DNA of 64,000 bases. Origin: Anarhynchus alexandrinus. Taxonomy: Eukaryota > Chordata > Aves > Charadriiformes > Charadriidae. Shown piece after piece: positions 1-11,690 of the stretch. The DNA is taken from assembly GCA_008711295.1 (NCBI GenBank), contig VUYV01000017.1, positions 1,677,500 to 1,741,499 of the forward strand. The letters are read 5' to 3'. The first letter of the stretch is position 1. Every line of letters starts with the position of its first letter. A program made the translations under genes and the position numbers. The notes under the pieces are model-generated. The model was not told the origin of the DNA and ran no database searches. It worked only from the letters and a program-made list of their open reading frames with translations.

Positions 1-1207
1 GGGATGCCATCCAGAGGGACCCTGACAGCCTTGAGGGGTGGACACATGTGAACCTCATGAAATTCAACAGGGCCAAGTGCAAGGTCCTGCACNCGTATGG
101 TCCCCCACACCTTTCTTACCTCTAAATTGGAGAGACATGGATTTGATGGATGGACTGTTAGTTGGATAAGGAACTAGCTGGATGGCCACATCCGACGAGT
201 TACAGTGAATAGCTCAATATCCAAATAAAAATGAGTAATGAGTTGTGTTCCTCAAGGGTAAGTACAGGGACCAATACTATTTAATATCTTCATTAATGAC
301 ACAGATAGTAGGACTGAGTGCACCCTCAGCTAGTTTGCAGATAACATCAAGCTGAGTGGTACAGTTGATTCACTTAAGGGAAGGGATGCCATCCAGAGGG
401 ACCCTGACAGCCTTGAGGGGTGGACACATGTGAACCTCATGAAATTCAACAGGGCCAAGTGCAAGGTCCTGCACCTGGGTCAGGGCAACCCCCAAGCAGA
501 GACTTAGGGATGAATGGATTGAGAGCAGCCCTGGTGACGAGGTGCTGGTAGATGAAAAATTGGACCTGAGCTGACAATGTGTGCTTGCAGCCCAGAAAGT
601 GAACCACATCCTGGGATGCATAAAAAGAAGCATGGCCAGCAGGTTGAGGGAGGTGGTTCTGCCCCGCTACTCTGCTCTGGTGAGACCCCACCTGGAGTAC
701 TGTGTCCAGCTCTGGAGTCCCCAGTACAAGAAAGACACAGACCTGTTAGACCAGGTCCAAGGAAGGCCACAAAAATGATTAGAGGGATGGAACACCTCTC
801 TGATGAAGACAGGCTGAGAGAGTTGGGGTTGTTCAGCCTGGAGAAGAGAAGGCTCCAGGGAGACCTTACTGCAGCCTTTCAATACTTAAAGGGGGATTAT
901 AAAAAAGATGGAGAGAGACTTTTTAGTAGGGCCTGTAGCGATACACAAAGGGTAACTGTTTCAAACTAGAACAGGGTGGATTCAGACTAGATGTGAGGAA
1001 GAAATTTTTTATGATGGGGGTGGTGAGGCACTGGAACAGATTGCCCAGGGAAGCTGTGGATGCCCCATCACTGGAAGTGTTCAAGGTCAGGTTGGACAGG
1101 GCTCTGAGCAACCTGGTCTAGTGAAAGAAGTCCCTGCCCATGGCAGGGGGGTTCGACTACATGATCTTTGAAGGTTCCTTCCAATCCAAACCTTTCTATG
1201 GTTCTAA
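1..1207 (+). mobile_element. Decayed CR1 LINE copy, ORF2 C-terminal part plus 3' end
   Basis: Sense-strand translation gives broken CR1 reverse-transcriptase and downstream sequence. The post-catalytic region around 120-260 reads like ERHGFDGWT and NWLDG, and from 580 to 1110 the C-terminal segment is recognisable (for example [12 protein letters not shown] and a later [15 protein letters not shown]). Frameshifts and stops separate these blocks, so no protein can be made. The element ends near 1207 with the typical CR1 close (CCTTCCAATCCAAACC, then TTCTATGGTTCT). An N at 93 interrupts it, and bases 1-92 repeat 383-474 exactly, so the left edge may be misassembled. The copy lies in what is inferred to be DOCK8 intron 1. 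Confidence 0.88.
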
Positions 1208-2793
1208 GATACAAACCTGATCTTTATACTCCCTGCACATGCAACTCCAAGTAACTTTCTCTGAAGTACTTAAAAAATCAGCTTCTCATAAGAAAACTGG
1301 CCATTTACTATAAACTGTTATTAACAGCTTGTTATACATAATGTATGAAACTTATATATATCCTACTTTTTTATCTTTAATCTGTTATTAGTGATTAATA
1401 TTCTCTGTACCAAATACAAAAACACTACTATTTCACACATGTAGTATGTAAGAAGTAGTCTTTTCCCACAGCAATTACAAATTGGAATTTTCTAACCTCT
1501 CTTAAAAGCCACAGTGCATATTCATGGTATGGATTTTAGATGAATTCAAACGGGTTATTATTTGATCGTTTGAAAAAAACTGTCTTGAATATAAATCTGC
1601 AAAGACTTATTAACTTGAGTTATCCTCACTTAGCTAGATTCCCGTGTGCAACTCATTAGAGTAAAGCAGGATTCAACCCTTTCATCAAGTGTGCTCTCCT
1701 TTGTGACACTCTTTCTTGAATTAGGTTGACTCAGTAAAAATGAACACAGAATTTTTGATCCTGCCACTGTCCTGACATCACGTATTATAAGGCTATGGCT
1801 CAATGGTCATACTTGATAAGACGGATATATCTACAAGCAGCTTTTAAAAGTTGATAAAGTATGAATGTGCGTTTTAGGTATGCAGCAAACACACAGAAAA
1901 TACCATCGCTATTAGCAGACTGGTAATTTTATTAAGGTTTTTATAATGCATTACTTTATGTAAGAAACCGACTATGAGAATCTACCACATCTTTTTAAAA
2001 ATGCACTAGATCTTTATACTTACTACATAAATCTATTGTATATACAAAGGACTGAGGTTCTCCCTGCAGCTTATTTAATATATTTAAAGTTTAAAAAGAA
2101 AAATTAATTGAAAGAAATAGCTTGGCCTATACAATAGAGTCTGGACAATGCTTTTAAGTAATTAGCATTTTATGATATCCATAAAACAAGAGTTTTATTG
2201 AAATTCAACCAAAAAATGCTGTCCTCAGCCCCATAAAGGGGTAGCACTGAACAGAAATCTGCTATCAGAATACATAGGAAATGGCCTGTTCTGCCACTGA
2301 AACCATTTTGCACTGTACCTGACCCCTCTGCAACAGCCTTTGCCATTTAAGGTAATTTCTTACGAACCTTCAGAACCGAGACTTTGTCCAACATAAGATT
2401 GAAGCTGACCTTTTCATTTCAGGTAGAAATAATTTAAATGTATTGTCATCATTAATGTAAAGTAGAATTCATGATACAATTTGAGAATTAGGTAGGAGTT
2501 CGACTTTTATCATAGGCTTTTTAAAATCTGAAATCTTTAGCTAAATGTTTGCTTTAATGTTGGTAGTGTAGGTTGTTTGTTTTTTTCATATAAATTTATG
2601 CATGTAAACTCATCCTTAAGTACACATCTTAAAACTAGAACAGGAAAAGAAAACTTTGTTAAGCAACCGGACAATTTCAGGGATAAGGAAATGAAATGAT
2701 AGAAGTAAATGCTAAACATTTGTTTTGCAACACTTGTAAAATGCAGACATTGGTTGTCTGTAGAGACAGCTGAGGAGTAAGTCTATTGGGAGG
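1208..2793. other. DOCK8 intron 1 (inferred), no recognisable feature
   Basis: AT-rich unique-looking sequence with frequent stops in all frames. I see no exon with splice signals, no known repeat and no RNA gene. It is assigned to DOCK8 intron 1 only because it lies downstream of the DOCK8 exon 1 donor on the minus strand. Confidence 0.5.
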
Positions 2794-3438
2794 TGTTATG
2801 GTTTGAGAAACCCGTAACAGTTTATTGTTGTTTAGACAATCATTCTATCACCCAATGACCCCTCCCCACCCGGGAAGGGGGATTGAGAAAAAACAAGGAA
2901 ACCCAGGGGTTGAAATATAAACAGATTTAATAGAATAAGATTAGATAATTAACACTAATAGCACTAAAGAACCAATATTGATCCTGACACCAATACAGAA
3001 TATGCAAAGGTTATACTCAGCCAATTCTATCAGTTGGAAGCTGTGCACTCCCAGCGGTGGACAGTAAATGTCGGACACTGTGAGCGCGACAGCTTCGGGA
3101 GGAAGGGAAGGGCTCAGGGGTCCGGCACCAGGGCAAGAAGTTCTCAGGATGGCAGCCATCAAGGGAGAGAGAGAACTTCGCAGCAAACTTTCTAATTTAT
3201 ATTGAATGTGACGTTCATGGTATGAAATAATCCTGTTGGCCAGCTTGGGTCAAGTGCTCAGGTCTTGCTCCTCCTCATCCCTGCACCTGGCGAGCTCAAA
3301 AACACTGAGACCTTGAAACCCACGCACCATAGCTGGCTATAAAGTATTTTCACAAATTCAGACACTAGAGTCATCCAAAAGTGCAGTCTGCCTAAGTATG
3401 AGAAGAGAAATTAGCCCTCTGTCGCTCAAACCAGGACA
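2794..3438 (-). mobile_element. Solo LTR of an avian endogenous retrovirus, antisense
   Basis: The 645-bp block begins TGTTATGG and ends GGACA on the plus strand, so it has TG...CA ends in either orientation. It is flanked on both sides by GGAGG (2789-2793 and 3439-3443), a perfect 5-bp target-site duplication. Read on the minus strand it starts TGTCCTGGTTTGAG, the same start as the LTR at 16439, which sets the orientation. No internal gag, pol or env sequence is present, so it is a solo LTR left by recombination. A 5-bp duplication fits class III (ERVL-like) or class I avian ERVs; the family is not assigned. Confidence 0.75.
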
Positions 3439-6400
3439 GGAGGTTTTTTAATTGCATGAATCACGTAACTGAAAGTTAAGTGATATGTTAGGGAGCAGTA
3501 TTGCTGCTCTTGATAGTTTTCTGTTTTGTAGTTTATGTGTTGAAATGTTCTGAATGTATAGCACCAGTGGCCAGGACCCCTGGTTGGTGCCAACGCACAA
3601 TTTTCTTCACTTGAAGTCAAACCAATTAACTACTACTGAAAGATCTATGTGGAAGATAAAATAGTAAACTACACTGGCTAAATAAAAGTAATAAAAATAG
3701 AAAAACTCATCCATGAATGCTGTGTTTATCCCAACACAATGCTGAGGCAAACTGGTTAAAATTCAGCTTTTACAGTCTCTCAAACATCCACTGCTCAGCT
3801 GGTACATGTTAGAGCCCATGCTTTTAGCAATGATGAGTTGCTTTTTCTTAGCAGTTTACAAAATTATTTTTCAACTTTCTTGGTTTCTGGGTATAAATAC
3901 TGTGATTGGAAAGTAGACACATTTACAACATGCAATCCAGCTGCCTTCTAATTACTATCCAGGACTTGACTCAACAAGGATGATCTGCTTTTTCATGTCC
4001 CATGCTGGCTTCCAACCACCACAGACACCTAACACCCAGCCATAAAGGTCCCTTAGTGTTACACATTAATGAGGGTTTTTTTTGTCCTCTGTCCAACATT
4101 GGAGGCCATTTAGAAAGCCAGTTACAACTTACTTTCAAGTGAAACTTTAGGCATCATTTCAAAGAACGTATAAAGTTGGACAGGAATTTAATTTCTCACG
4201 TAGCAAAAAAAATGTCATTTGAAGAGGATGTTTTCTGAGGTCCTGCTCAGTTTTCAGGAACTGAGGTCTGGGTAATACACAGGTAAGTAATAGGAATGCT
4301 GCCTAACATGAGGGACACTAAAGGCTTGCTCCTTCACTTCTACACGAGATGAACATCATTATACATAAAAGTTATCCCATTAAAACAGAAGGAACTATTC
4401 ACATGCATTAAAACATACGTGCAAGTCTTTGCAGGATTAAAAAAGGCAGGAAGCAACAGGTTGGGGCAACAGACACCAGATGGGTGGAAGGAAGAATAAA
4501 GTGATAGGAAGACACGGTTATGTGGGCAGGTTGCATACACAGCTTACAAGTTTGAAGGCATTTGAAGGCCTGATACTAATGTTTGACCTTGTTTTGAACA
4601 AATGCGATGCTTGTCATGCAACAGCTGCTCCTGAAGCATCTGCAGCTCCAGTGGTCATGATCAGTAACTCACACTAACTCTAAGTCATGATGAGACCACT
4701 AACACAACATTTCAGACCACATCATTACTAATTTTTTACAGAACAGTGTTTAGGTGGTCAGATATCTATCATGCCTCACCGAACTCAGCAGGGTACACCT
4801 TACGTAACTGCAGGGAGGAGGCTCATGTTGTTGTACTGAGGAACCACTACAGAGCCTAAAATTCTGCTGGCCCTCATAAAAACAATTTATAGCTTAGACA
4901 AGTCACTGGCAAAAGAAAAAGTGAGAAAGAGAAGAGCTTGCATGGGAATTTGTAGTGAATGGAGATAATCATACAGGCAATGTAATAACTCCTGTAAAAG
5001 ATGCCTTGCTAGTAACGTCCAAATTTCACTAAGAGTTGCATTTTGAAGAAGTGAACTCAGGAACTCTGCAGAAAGAGGAACAAAATTTTATAGCCGTAAA
5101 TTAGCCGTTTGTGTACAGGCAAGAAAGCTACCAAACTGACCTATTATTCTTCTTATTTTGAAAATTCCTTTCAAAAAATCTGAAACACTGCATCAGAAAC
5201 ACTTCTTGTGAAGGTGTATCACTCTATTTCAGTAGAATAAACTGCGCTCGAGTCATGTAAAAATGACCTACTCCTTTTGATGAACAGGAAACATGATGCT
5301 GTGCTAGCAAATACATTTAATTTCTACCATACTGTGTAAAAGCAAATATTCTTACCTGCAGAATAAGCATGCAGATTGTTAGCCATATCCAGAACATGAT
5401 TAATAACACATTTGAACATTTAATTTGCTAGAAAAAATACTGAATATTTAACTATTGAATCAAAAGAAATAAAAAATATTACAGCAATGGCTTAATTTCA
5501 CAACAGTTCTTACTAGCAAAACTTTTGTGAGTCTTTGTGAAATGAAGCCAGATAAACTGTTATGATTCCACTACTTTGTAAGGCTTTAGTCATACAGATG
5601 AACAGTGACCATCACCACTGCTGGGAAACGCTGCCAGAAAGCTGACCCTAAAAATAGGAAGAAAGAAAATAATCCTAACTCTCTAAATATCAGCCAGTTA
5701 CACTCTTTATTCAAGCAAGTCTCCAAATGATCAGGAATTGTGGCATGATCCTGTAGTGAACTCCTCATCTGATGGCTTCTCAATACGATGTCTCACTCTT
5801 GTGAATATTCCACCATAAATTTAAAATGAATTCCCAAAGGCTATGGAAAGGTACACTGATGTGTATTCTGCCATGGGAAAGGCACATCACAGCAGAGCTA
5901 ATTTTATCCTCTGTGACTGCAAACCCCATCTCTTCCAATAAATTGCTGAAGGAGGTGGAGTTTCTCTGCATACTTTTCTCTCTGGCACAGAGACCTACCC
6001 TCAGTTTATATTGCCATTATGATATTTGTTCTTTTATGTGTCAGCAAACGCAGTTACCTTGTACTTACATCAACACCCTGGAAACACAGTTTTTGTCTCA
6101 GATGACAAGACTCTTGAAAAGGAGGCCTGTGTTTTCCTTTAACCCAACAATATGAAAATAATTGTCTTGGTTTCTTACTGCTACCACAGAGCACAGACCA
6201 GCTGAGAGTCAGCACTTCCCTGGGAAAAGACACCAACGTCTAGCAGACGGCAAGCTCAGTCAGAAGAGTATGGTGTTCCAACAGCTGAACTCTTTATTTA
6301 TTTGGTCTAGGGAGGGAAGGGGGGGGGGAGATAGATTTATTTTAAATCAGAAGGATTTTTTCTTTTCGTAGGTGAAAGGGTGAAAAGAAAAAAAAAATGC

Positions 6401-6478
6401 CAAGGATGTATGTCACCGCAGAACTGATGCCCTACATAAAAACATTTATTTCCCAGGAGCGCTAATTTAGGCACCAGG
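3439..6478. other. DOCK8 intron 1 (inferred), no recognisable feature
   Basis: I looked on the minus strand for a second DOCK8 exon, which should encode a segment resembling YSSAEIRKQF, and did not find it. Short open frames here have no splice context or family resemblance. A G-run lies at about 6318-6330, just outside the CpG island. Confidence 0.45.
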
Positions 6479-7930
6479 TTGTTTTGCTGCTGCGTGCGGA
6501 GGAGGCACCCCAACCCTCCGCCCCGCCGCCGGCGAGCGGTGCCCCTGCGGCGGGCTCGGGGCTCGCTCCGGCGGGGCAGGCGGGCAGCGAACTCCCGGGG
6601 CGAACCTGGACGTCTCCTCCCCGCCGGAGGACACAAACCCGTCGCCGGCTTCTTCTGCGGACGCTTTATCAGACCAAACTCAGTGGCAGAAGCGCACCCT
6701 GCAGCTGCCACCTCCGCGGGGCCGGGAGAGGACCGGCGGGGCGCCCCGAGGGCCGCCGCTTGCCGCCGGCGGGAGCAGCCCGGTAGCGGCGAGGGGGGAA
6801 GGGGGTGATGGTGGTGTTCGCCCGAGGGGTGGCCGGCGGCGGGCGGCGGCGGCAGTGCCAGCCGGGCTATCTGGAGCTGGCAGATGGCTCCACGCCCCGG
6901 GGGTCTCCCGGGGAGGAGCCGTCCCGCCCCCCGCTCCCGCAGCCCGATCGCCTGCCTTGGCTGGCTCTTCAGGCTGAGACCGGCGAGGAATAGTTGCGAG
7001 GTGCGAGGAAAAAAAGACAACAACCCTTACCTGTTGATTTTCAGGGCGAACGCCCTCCTGTCTGCGGCGGGTAATGTCGCCATGCGGGAGAGCAGCCGCG
7101 GGTGTCGGCCGCCGGGAAGGACCGACGCCGGCTGTACGCACGGAGGGCGGCTTTATCTTATTTATTTATTCATTCTTCGTAATTGCACGCTCCGGGCTAA
7201 AAACCCGACGGTCTTCTGACAGTTCTGGGTGGCAACTTCCGCATTTCACCTTCCTCACCCAAATCGTCCGGAGTGGGAGGGATCTGCCCCCGTGCACCGC
7301 TGCCTTCTCACCCCCGACGGCTCCGGCCCCGGCAGCCCGCGCCTCTCCCCGGTGGCAGCGCAGCCGGGCAACTGGGAGGGGGCAGGAATTTCACCTCCCT
7401 GTTGAACACCGGCGACGCCCCGATCCGCCCGCGGATATTTTGGAGGGATCGGGAGGGAAGCAGCGGGGAAGGCAGGCGTTTAGCAGGGAAGACACTTTGT
7501 ACCCTTGAAGGCGCAGAGCTGCGGAAAAACTTGCGCATCCCCACTCCCCCGGCCCTCCAAACCCCTTTTCTTTTGGAAATCGCAGTGCGGGTGTCAGACA
7601 CCCCCGCCCGGGGGGGTCAAGCGCTGCTCTACGGGGGCGGGCGAGGAGGCAGCGGGCACCGCTGGGCACAGCTGGGCGCCAGAACGGCCCCGCGCCGCCC
7701 CCGGGGCGCCGCCGTCCCCGGTCCAGGCCGTCCTCCCCCGGCGGAGCAGGCGCGGCCGCCGGGCAGAGCCGGGCAGGATCAGGCAGGGAGGGGAGAGCAG
7801 GGCTGGGCTGGGCTCCAGGGCTGCTCCGGGCAGGGCAGACCGGTGTCCACCGCCCTCCAGGCAGAGGAAACTGCCTCTGGAATGGTCCTTCCTTCGGCCC
7901 CGCTGGCACAGGGATGGAGCTGTTCGGGAA
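6479..7930 (-). promoter_or_regulatory. DOCK8: CpG island promoter of DOCK8
   Basis: A 1.4-kb block very rich in G, C and CpG stands out sharply from AT-rich flanks and surrounds the first DOCK8 coding exon. The part above 7084 should hold the 5' UTR and transcription start of DOCK8 on the minus strand; the part below 7030 is the start of intron 1. I see no TATA box at a useful distance, as expected for a CpG-island promoter, and the start site cannot be fixed from sequence. Long open frames on both strands here are a by-product of few AT-rich stop codons. Confidence 0.75.
7031..7083 (-). CDS. DOCK8: DOCK8 first coding exon (dedicator of cytokinesis 8), partial
   Basis: On the minus strand an ATG at 7083 in a good context (CCCGC before, G after) opens a 53-nt coding segment that reads MATLPAADRRAFALKINR, with the last codon split by a strong donor CAG|GTAAGG (GT at 7030-7029). 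This closely matches the N terminus of long-isoform vertebrate DOCK8 as I recall it (human differs by about two residues here), including the ALKINR end at the exon boundary. DOCK8 is a large cytosolic DOCK-C family guanine-nucleotide exchange factor for CDC42 (about 2,100 residues in human) that acts in leukocyte migration and synapse organisation. Only about 18 residues lie here; the DHR1 and DHR2 domains are left of the window. The gene is divergent from ZNG1, start codons about 9 kb apart. Confidence 0.92.
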
Positions 7931-10900
7931 GGTAGCAACCGTAAAGTGTAAGACGTAAATAGGTGCCAGCTCTTTACATGTCATGATATTTTGCCAATAC
8001 ACACATGCACTCAGGATATATGTTTTTCTTACCCCTAAACTACTTGCATGTGTAAGGAAAACACATCCCAACTCCGGATACCAGCTCAGCTTGGCATGGA
8101 GCGGGCCCCACTGCTGTCCTCTTCGCCTGCACTTACAGCTCAGCTTTTCAAAAAGGCCATTTTAGCAAGTGTCTTGTGGTTGTGTTATGAAGTGATGGTT
8201 CCTGACTGGTATTTTTCTCTCAGCCTTGGTGCAGATTTCACTGCTTCTGCAAATAAGCAGAACTCAAACGTCATTCGAAAGGGGAAACAGAAGCCAAACG
8301 TGGTTTCTACAGGTGAATTCTGGGGTAGCACAGGCAAGTCAGTTCTAGGTTGTCCTATTTTCACTAAATCCATGCCTTGGTGGCAACAACATCAGGATTC
8401 ACCCATTGAAAGGCAGTCAAAAATCTCTCAATTCTGGAGGGTATCTGGAGGAAAACAGCATGATTTGAGGCAAGGAGTGGAAGACTGTCAAACAGTGAAG
8501 GCCTAAAATTTTGCTACTAACAATTACCTCTTACTCTAGGATTCATCATGCTCTAGAGCACTGTTAAGTACAGGTGGTCTCAAATGTGAATGTTAACCCC
8601 TGCGGTCTTTGAAGAGCACTGGTTATGTGCCGTTAGGGAAGTGCAGAAAGGCTGAAGAGGTGAAAGATTTAACAAAACAGAAGTACAGAATTTGTACAAT
8701 TTACAGAAGTAAATAAAAAGAGTTGAAAACGGAAACAAATATGGATATATTTTTTGGAAAAAAAAATCCATAAGGACCTACAGCAGAATAAGATCTCAGA
8801 TATGAGTCTGAAAACCTCAGAAAGAAAATATAAAAATCTGCTATTAATAGAATGGTATTAACTAATAAACATTTGCTTTGGGAAGAATAAGTTAGACACT
8901 CTATTGCACAGAACTTACCCACCACTCCCTCCCTTTCTTTACTTACCTACTTTACTTACCTAGCCCACTTACCTACATGTGATTTGAACTTAAATATCAC
9001 GTAGTTAAAATCACCAATAAGAGGCTATGATCTGGCATGTGTGTTGGTGACAAGAAAACTCAGCGTGTCAGAGATACTGGCCGTAGCAAGACACTGCTTC
9101 CCACCACTGTTCTTCTTGTCTGCACTTGCACAAGTCTGTTGAGAGATGGTCACCGCCTTCACAACTTTCCAGCGCACAAACTGGCCGTGGTTTTAAGAGA
9201 AGAGATGTGTTACTGCTCTACAATAAACTCAAAGCATGCAGCCTGCCTTCTGACAGGCGGCTGTGATCACATTGTGTCAACAGTGGGAAGAAACAAGAAA
9301 AATGTAACCTTTTTTTTTTTAAATTTTAGTAGACATATGTAATTTAAATGGACACATCCATTTTTGAGAGCTTAATCTGAGACACCCAATGTTTGATTTT
9401 TTCCTGGACCAATGGTATCCATTTCTTACCTGCTGTACTTGGAGACAAGGGCCCCAGCACCGTTGAAAGTGATGCATCCAAAATGCAGCTGAAATATTTA
9501 TTTTAACATCTTGGCCTTTCGGGTATTCTTACTCTCTTTGCTCTTACAGGAAATTGGTGGACAGAGGAGCTTCTTTTCTCCTATTTGCTTTTCAGAATTT
9601 TGGCTTTGAGATTAATATAAACCATATTCTCCTTAAGATGCCATGAAACAAACACCAGTTTGTCAATTTTCCATGCTGTCTAGACCACTGCAGGGCAGGC
9701 AAGAAACACTTCTTAAGTAGCCTTTGCATGCGTTGAGGTGGGCTCTCTCCGTTCCACCTCATTCTGTCTCCTGTATAATAGAAGGGAAGTCAGAGGAAAA
9801 AATGTTACGCAGTTCTTCACTGGTACAGTCCTTGCTATCGCATGAAATTGCATTCTGGTAACTTAACCATGCATTATAGATAATCCATCACTAGAAGAGC
9901 TGCTCATCCATAGCAGGAAGTCAGATCTTTTCTGGTTCTCAAAATACTGCTTTTGAAAACCATAACCATCCTTTTTCGTTGTTTAATTTCAAAAGCTTCC
10001 ATGAAGTCCTATGCCTCTGTTTCTAGCAACTCACAAGCTAAGGAGGAGAAAAGTAAGCAATGAAAAAAAAAAAAGTGAGTGGCTCCATTAACCATTCTGT
10101 GTGTTGCCAGGTTGTAGAGACAGTGAGACAACAGTTATTTGGTATTAGGGTTTCACACCCCGTTTTTCTGTTCACAGCCGGTCCCACGAAAGGAATTGGA
10201 CATTCTTTCTTTACTGAAGTCTGTGGTTAATTGGGCTTGGGGTGCTGTTTTTTGTTTGTTTGTTTAAGAGAGGAAGATGCTTCTTCTTCTAGCTGTATCT
10301 CCAGAACTGCTAACTACTCAAGAAGAAGCCACTACCTCATTTTTTATTGAAGCTATAAAAAAAATAGTCCAGGCTTCATCTTAACAGCTCATGTGGCATG
10401 AAGTAGGACCTTCCTTGATTGCCAAATTTGGCCACACAAATCAAGCTAGCAGCAATGCAGGTAACATCTCAACCTGCACAAATATACCCATTTATGAATG
10501 ATACAACAATTTATTTCGCAGTTGCATACATTCTGGGTAAGCATGGACAAAAGGATTACTTAAAAACATTTAGTCACATGCAGAAAAAAACGCCTGAGGA
10601 GACACACAAAAGTAAGGTTTCCAAAACTGCTAGTTTATTCAGCAGGTACATACCAAACACTTAGATCACTGTAAGTTTTCATCTTTTTAGAGGAACTGAA
10701 TTATCAGCAGCCTACTTCTGCATATGAGAGTGTCATGGTTTGGGCTGGACTGGTCATTGGAACTCATCAAATATGCCTTTTCATCTATTATATCAGCAAT
10801 CCCATTGCCTTGCGGGNGGGGAAGAAAAAAAAGATCAAAAAAGGATTAAAAAAAGTTATCAAGAAAGTGCACATGGTTTTAACTCATTGGAGTACTTCCA

Positions 10901-11265
10901 GATGAGATGCTGGTAAACTGATTTTTTTTAAACTACCTTATCCAATTAAATATTGTCAACAGTGCTCCTCCAGCTTATCGTTAAACATTATGGTTTGAAT
11001 TGCTGCAACAAACAGACCTACTATATGCAAGGTCATGCAGTCTCATCACGCCTTTAGAACAAGAAGTAGAACAAGATCTTTCTAGTCAGGAGATTAAAAA
11101 CATGATATCAAGCCAGGTGCCAGTGAAAGCAGCACAAAATCAGAGGTGAAGAAAGCTATGCAACTCAGAACAGACCATGGTTTTCCAAAGCTAGGTTGCT
11201 TGGATGGCAGCAGCTTTTGGTGGGTCTTGCACACGATACAGTAGAAAGCATGCTTACATTCCCCA
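7931..11265. other. Intergenic DOCK8-ZNG1 spacer, left part
   Basis: AT-rich sequence with short pyrimidine-rich stretches (for example 8925-8975) and no supported gene. A possible LTR-end fragment at 10733 is listed separately. An N lies at 10817 inside a G-run. Confidence 0.45.
10733..10850 (-). mobile_element. Possible LTR-end fragment, antisense
   Basis: The block starts TGTCATGGTTTGGGCTGG, like the plus-strand start of the solo LTR at 2794 (TGTTATGGTTTGAG). About 80 bp on, a G-run followed by A-rich sequence resembles that LTR's 2870-2900 region. The other end cannot be found and no target duplication is visible, so this is a tentative truncated relative. Confidence 0.35.
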
Positions 11266-11690
11266 TTTTAGAATGGTTTAGGTTGGAAGGGACCTTGAAG
11301 ATCATCCAGTTCCAACCCCTCTGCCATGGGCAGGGACACCTCCCACTAGACCAGGTTGCTCAAAGCCCCATCCAGCCTGGCCTTGAACACCTCCATGGAT
11401 GGGGCATCTACAACTTCTCTGGGCAACCTGTTCCAGTGCCTCACCACCTTCATAGTGAAAAATTTCTTCCTGATATTGAATCAAATTTATCCTCTTTCAG
11501 TTTAAAGCCATTCCCCCTCATCCTATCATAATGTGCCCTTGCAAGAAGTCCCTCTCCAGCTTTCTTGTAGGCCTCCTTCAGATACTGGAAGGCTGCTGTA
11601 AGGTCTCTCTGGAGCCTTCTCTTCTCCAGGCTGAACAACGACAGCTCTCTCATAGGAGAGGTGCTCCACACCTTCTGATCATTTCCTCAT
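11266..11690 (-). mobile_element. CR1 LINE 3' fragment, antisense
   Basis: The plus strand opens with the reverse complement of a CR1 3' end (TAGAATGGTTTAGGTTGG, then GGGACCTTGAAGATCATC). On the minus strand it continues into the ORF2 C terminus, with recognisable [20 protein letters not shown] and GLLARAHYDR stretches before similarity fades near 11690. It is 5'-truncated, the usual state of CR1 copies, and non-coding. Confidence 0.93.

Noticed and set aside
6479..7030. FOXD4-like single-exon gene, which neighbours ZNG1 copies in human
   Set aside because: No forkhead signature is present in any frame in this window.
1..7030. A second DOCK8 exon on the minus strand
   Set aside because: No segment resembling the conserved continuation after KINR, with flanking AG/GT, was found; exon 2 presumably lies to the left.
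6337..7141. Long open frames on both strands in the DOCK8 CpG island (for example 228 codons on the minus strand)
   Set aside because: GC-rich DNA lacks stop codons by composition. The products are low-complexity Arg/Pro/Ala strings with no family resemblance, and they overlap the DOCK8 exon in a different frame.
7273..8071. Overlapping 148- to 226-codon frames upstream of DOCK8
   Set aside because: They occur in three or more frames at once on both strands, a composition effect; no domain, no splice logic.
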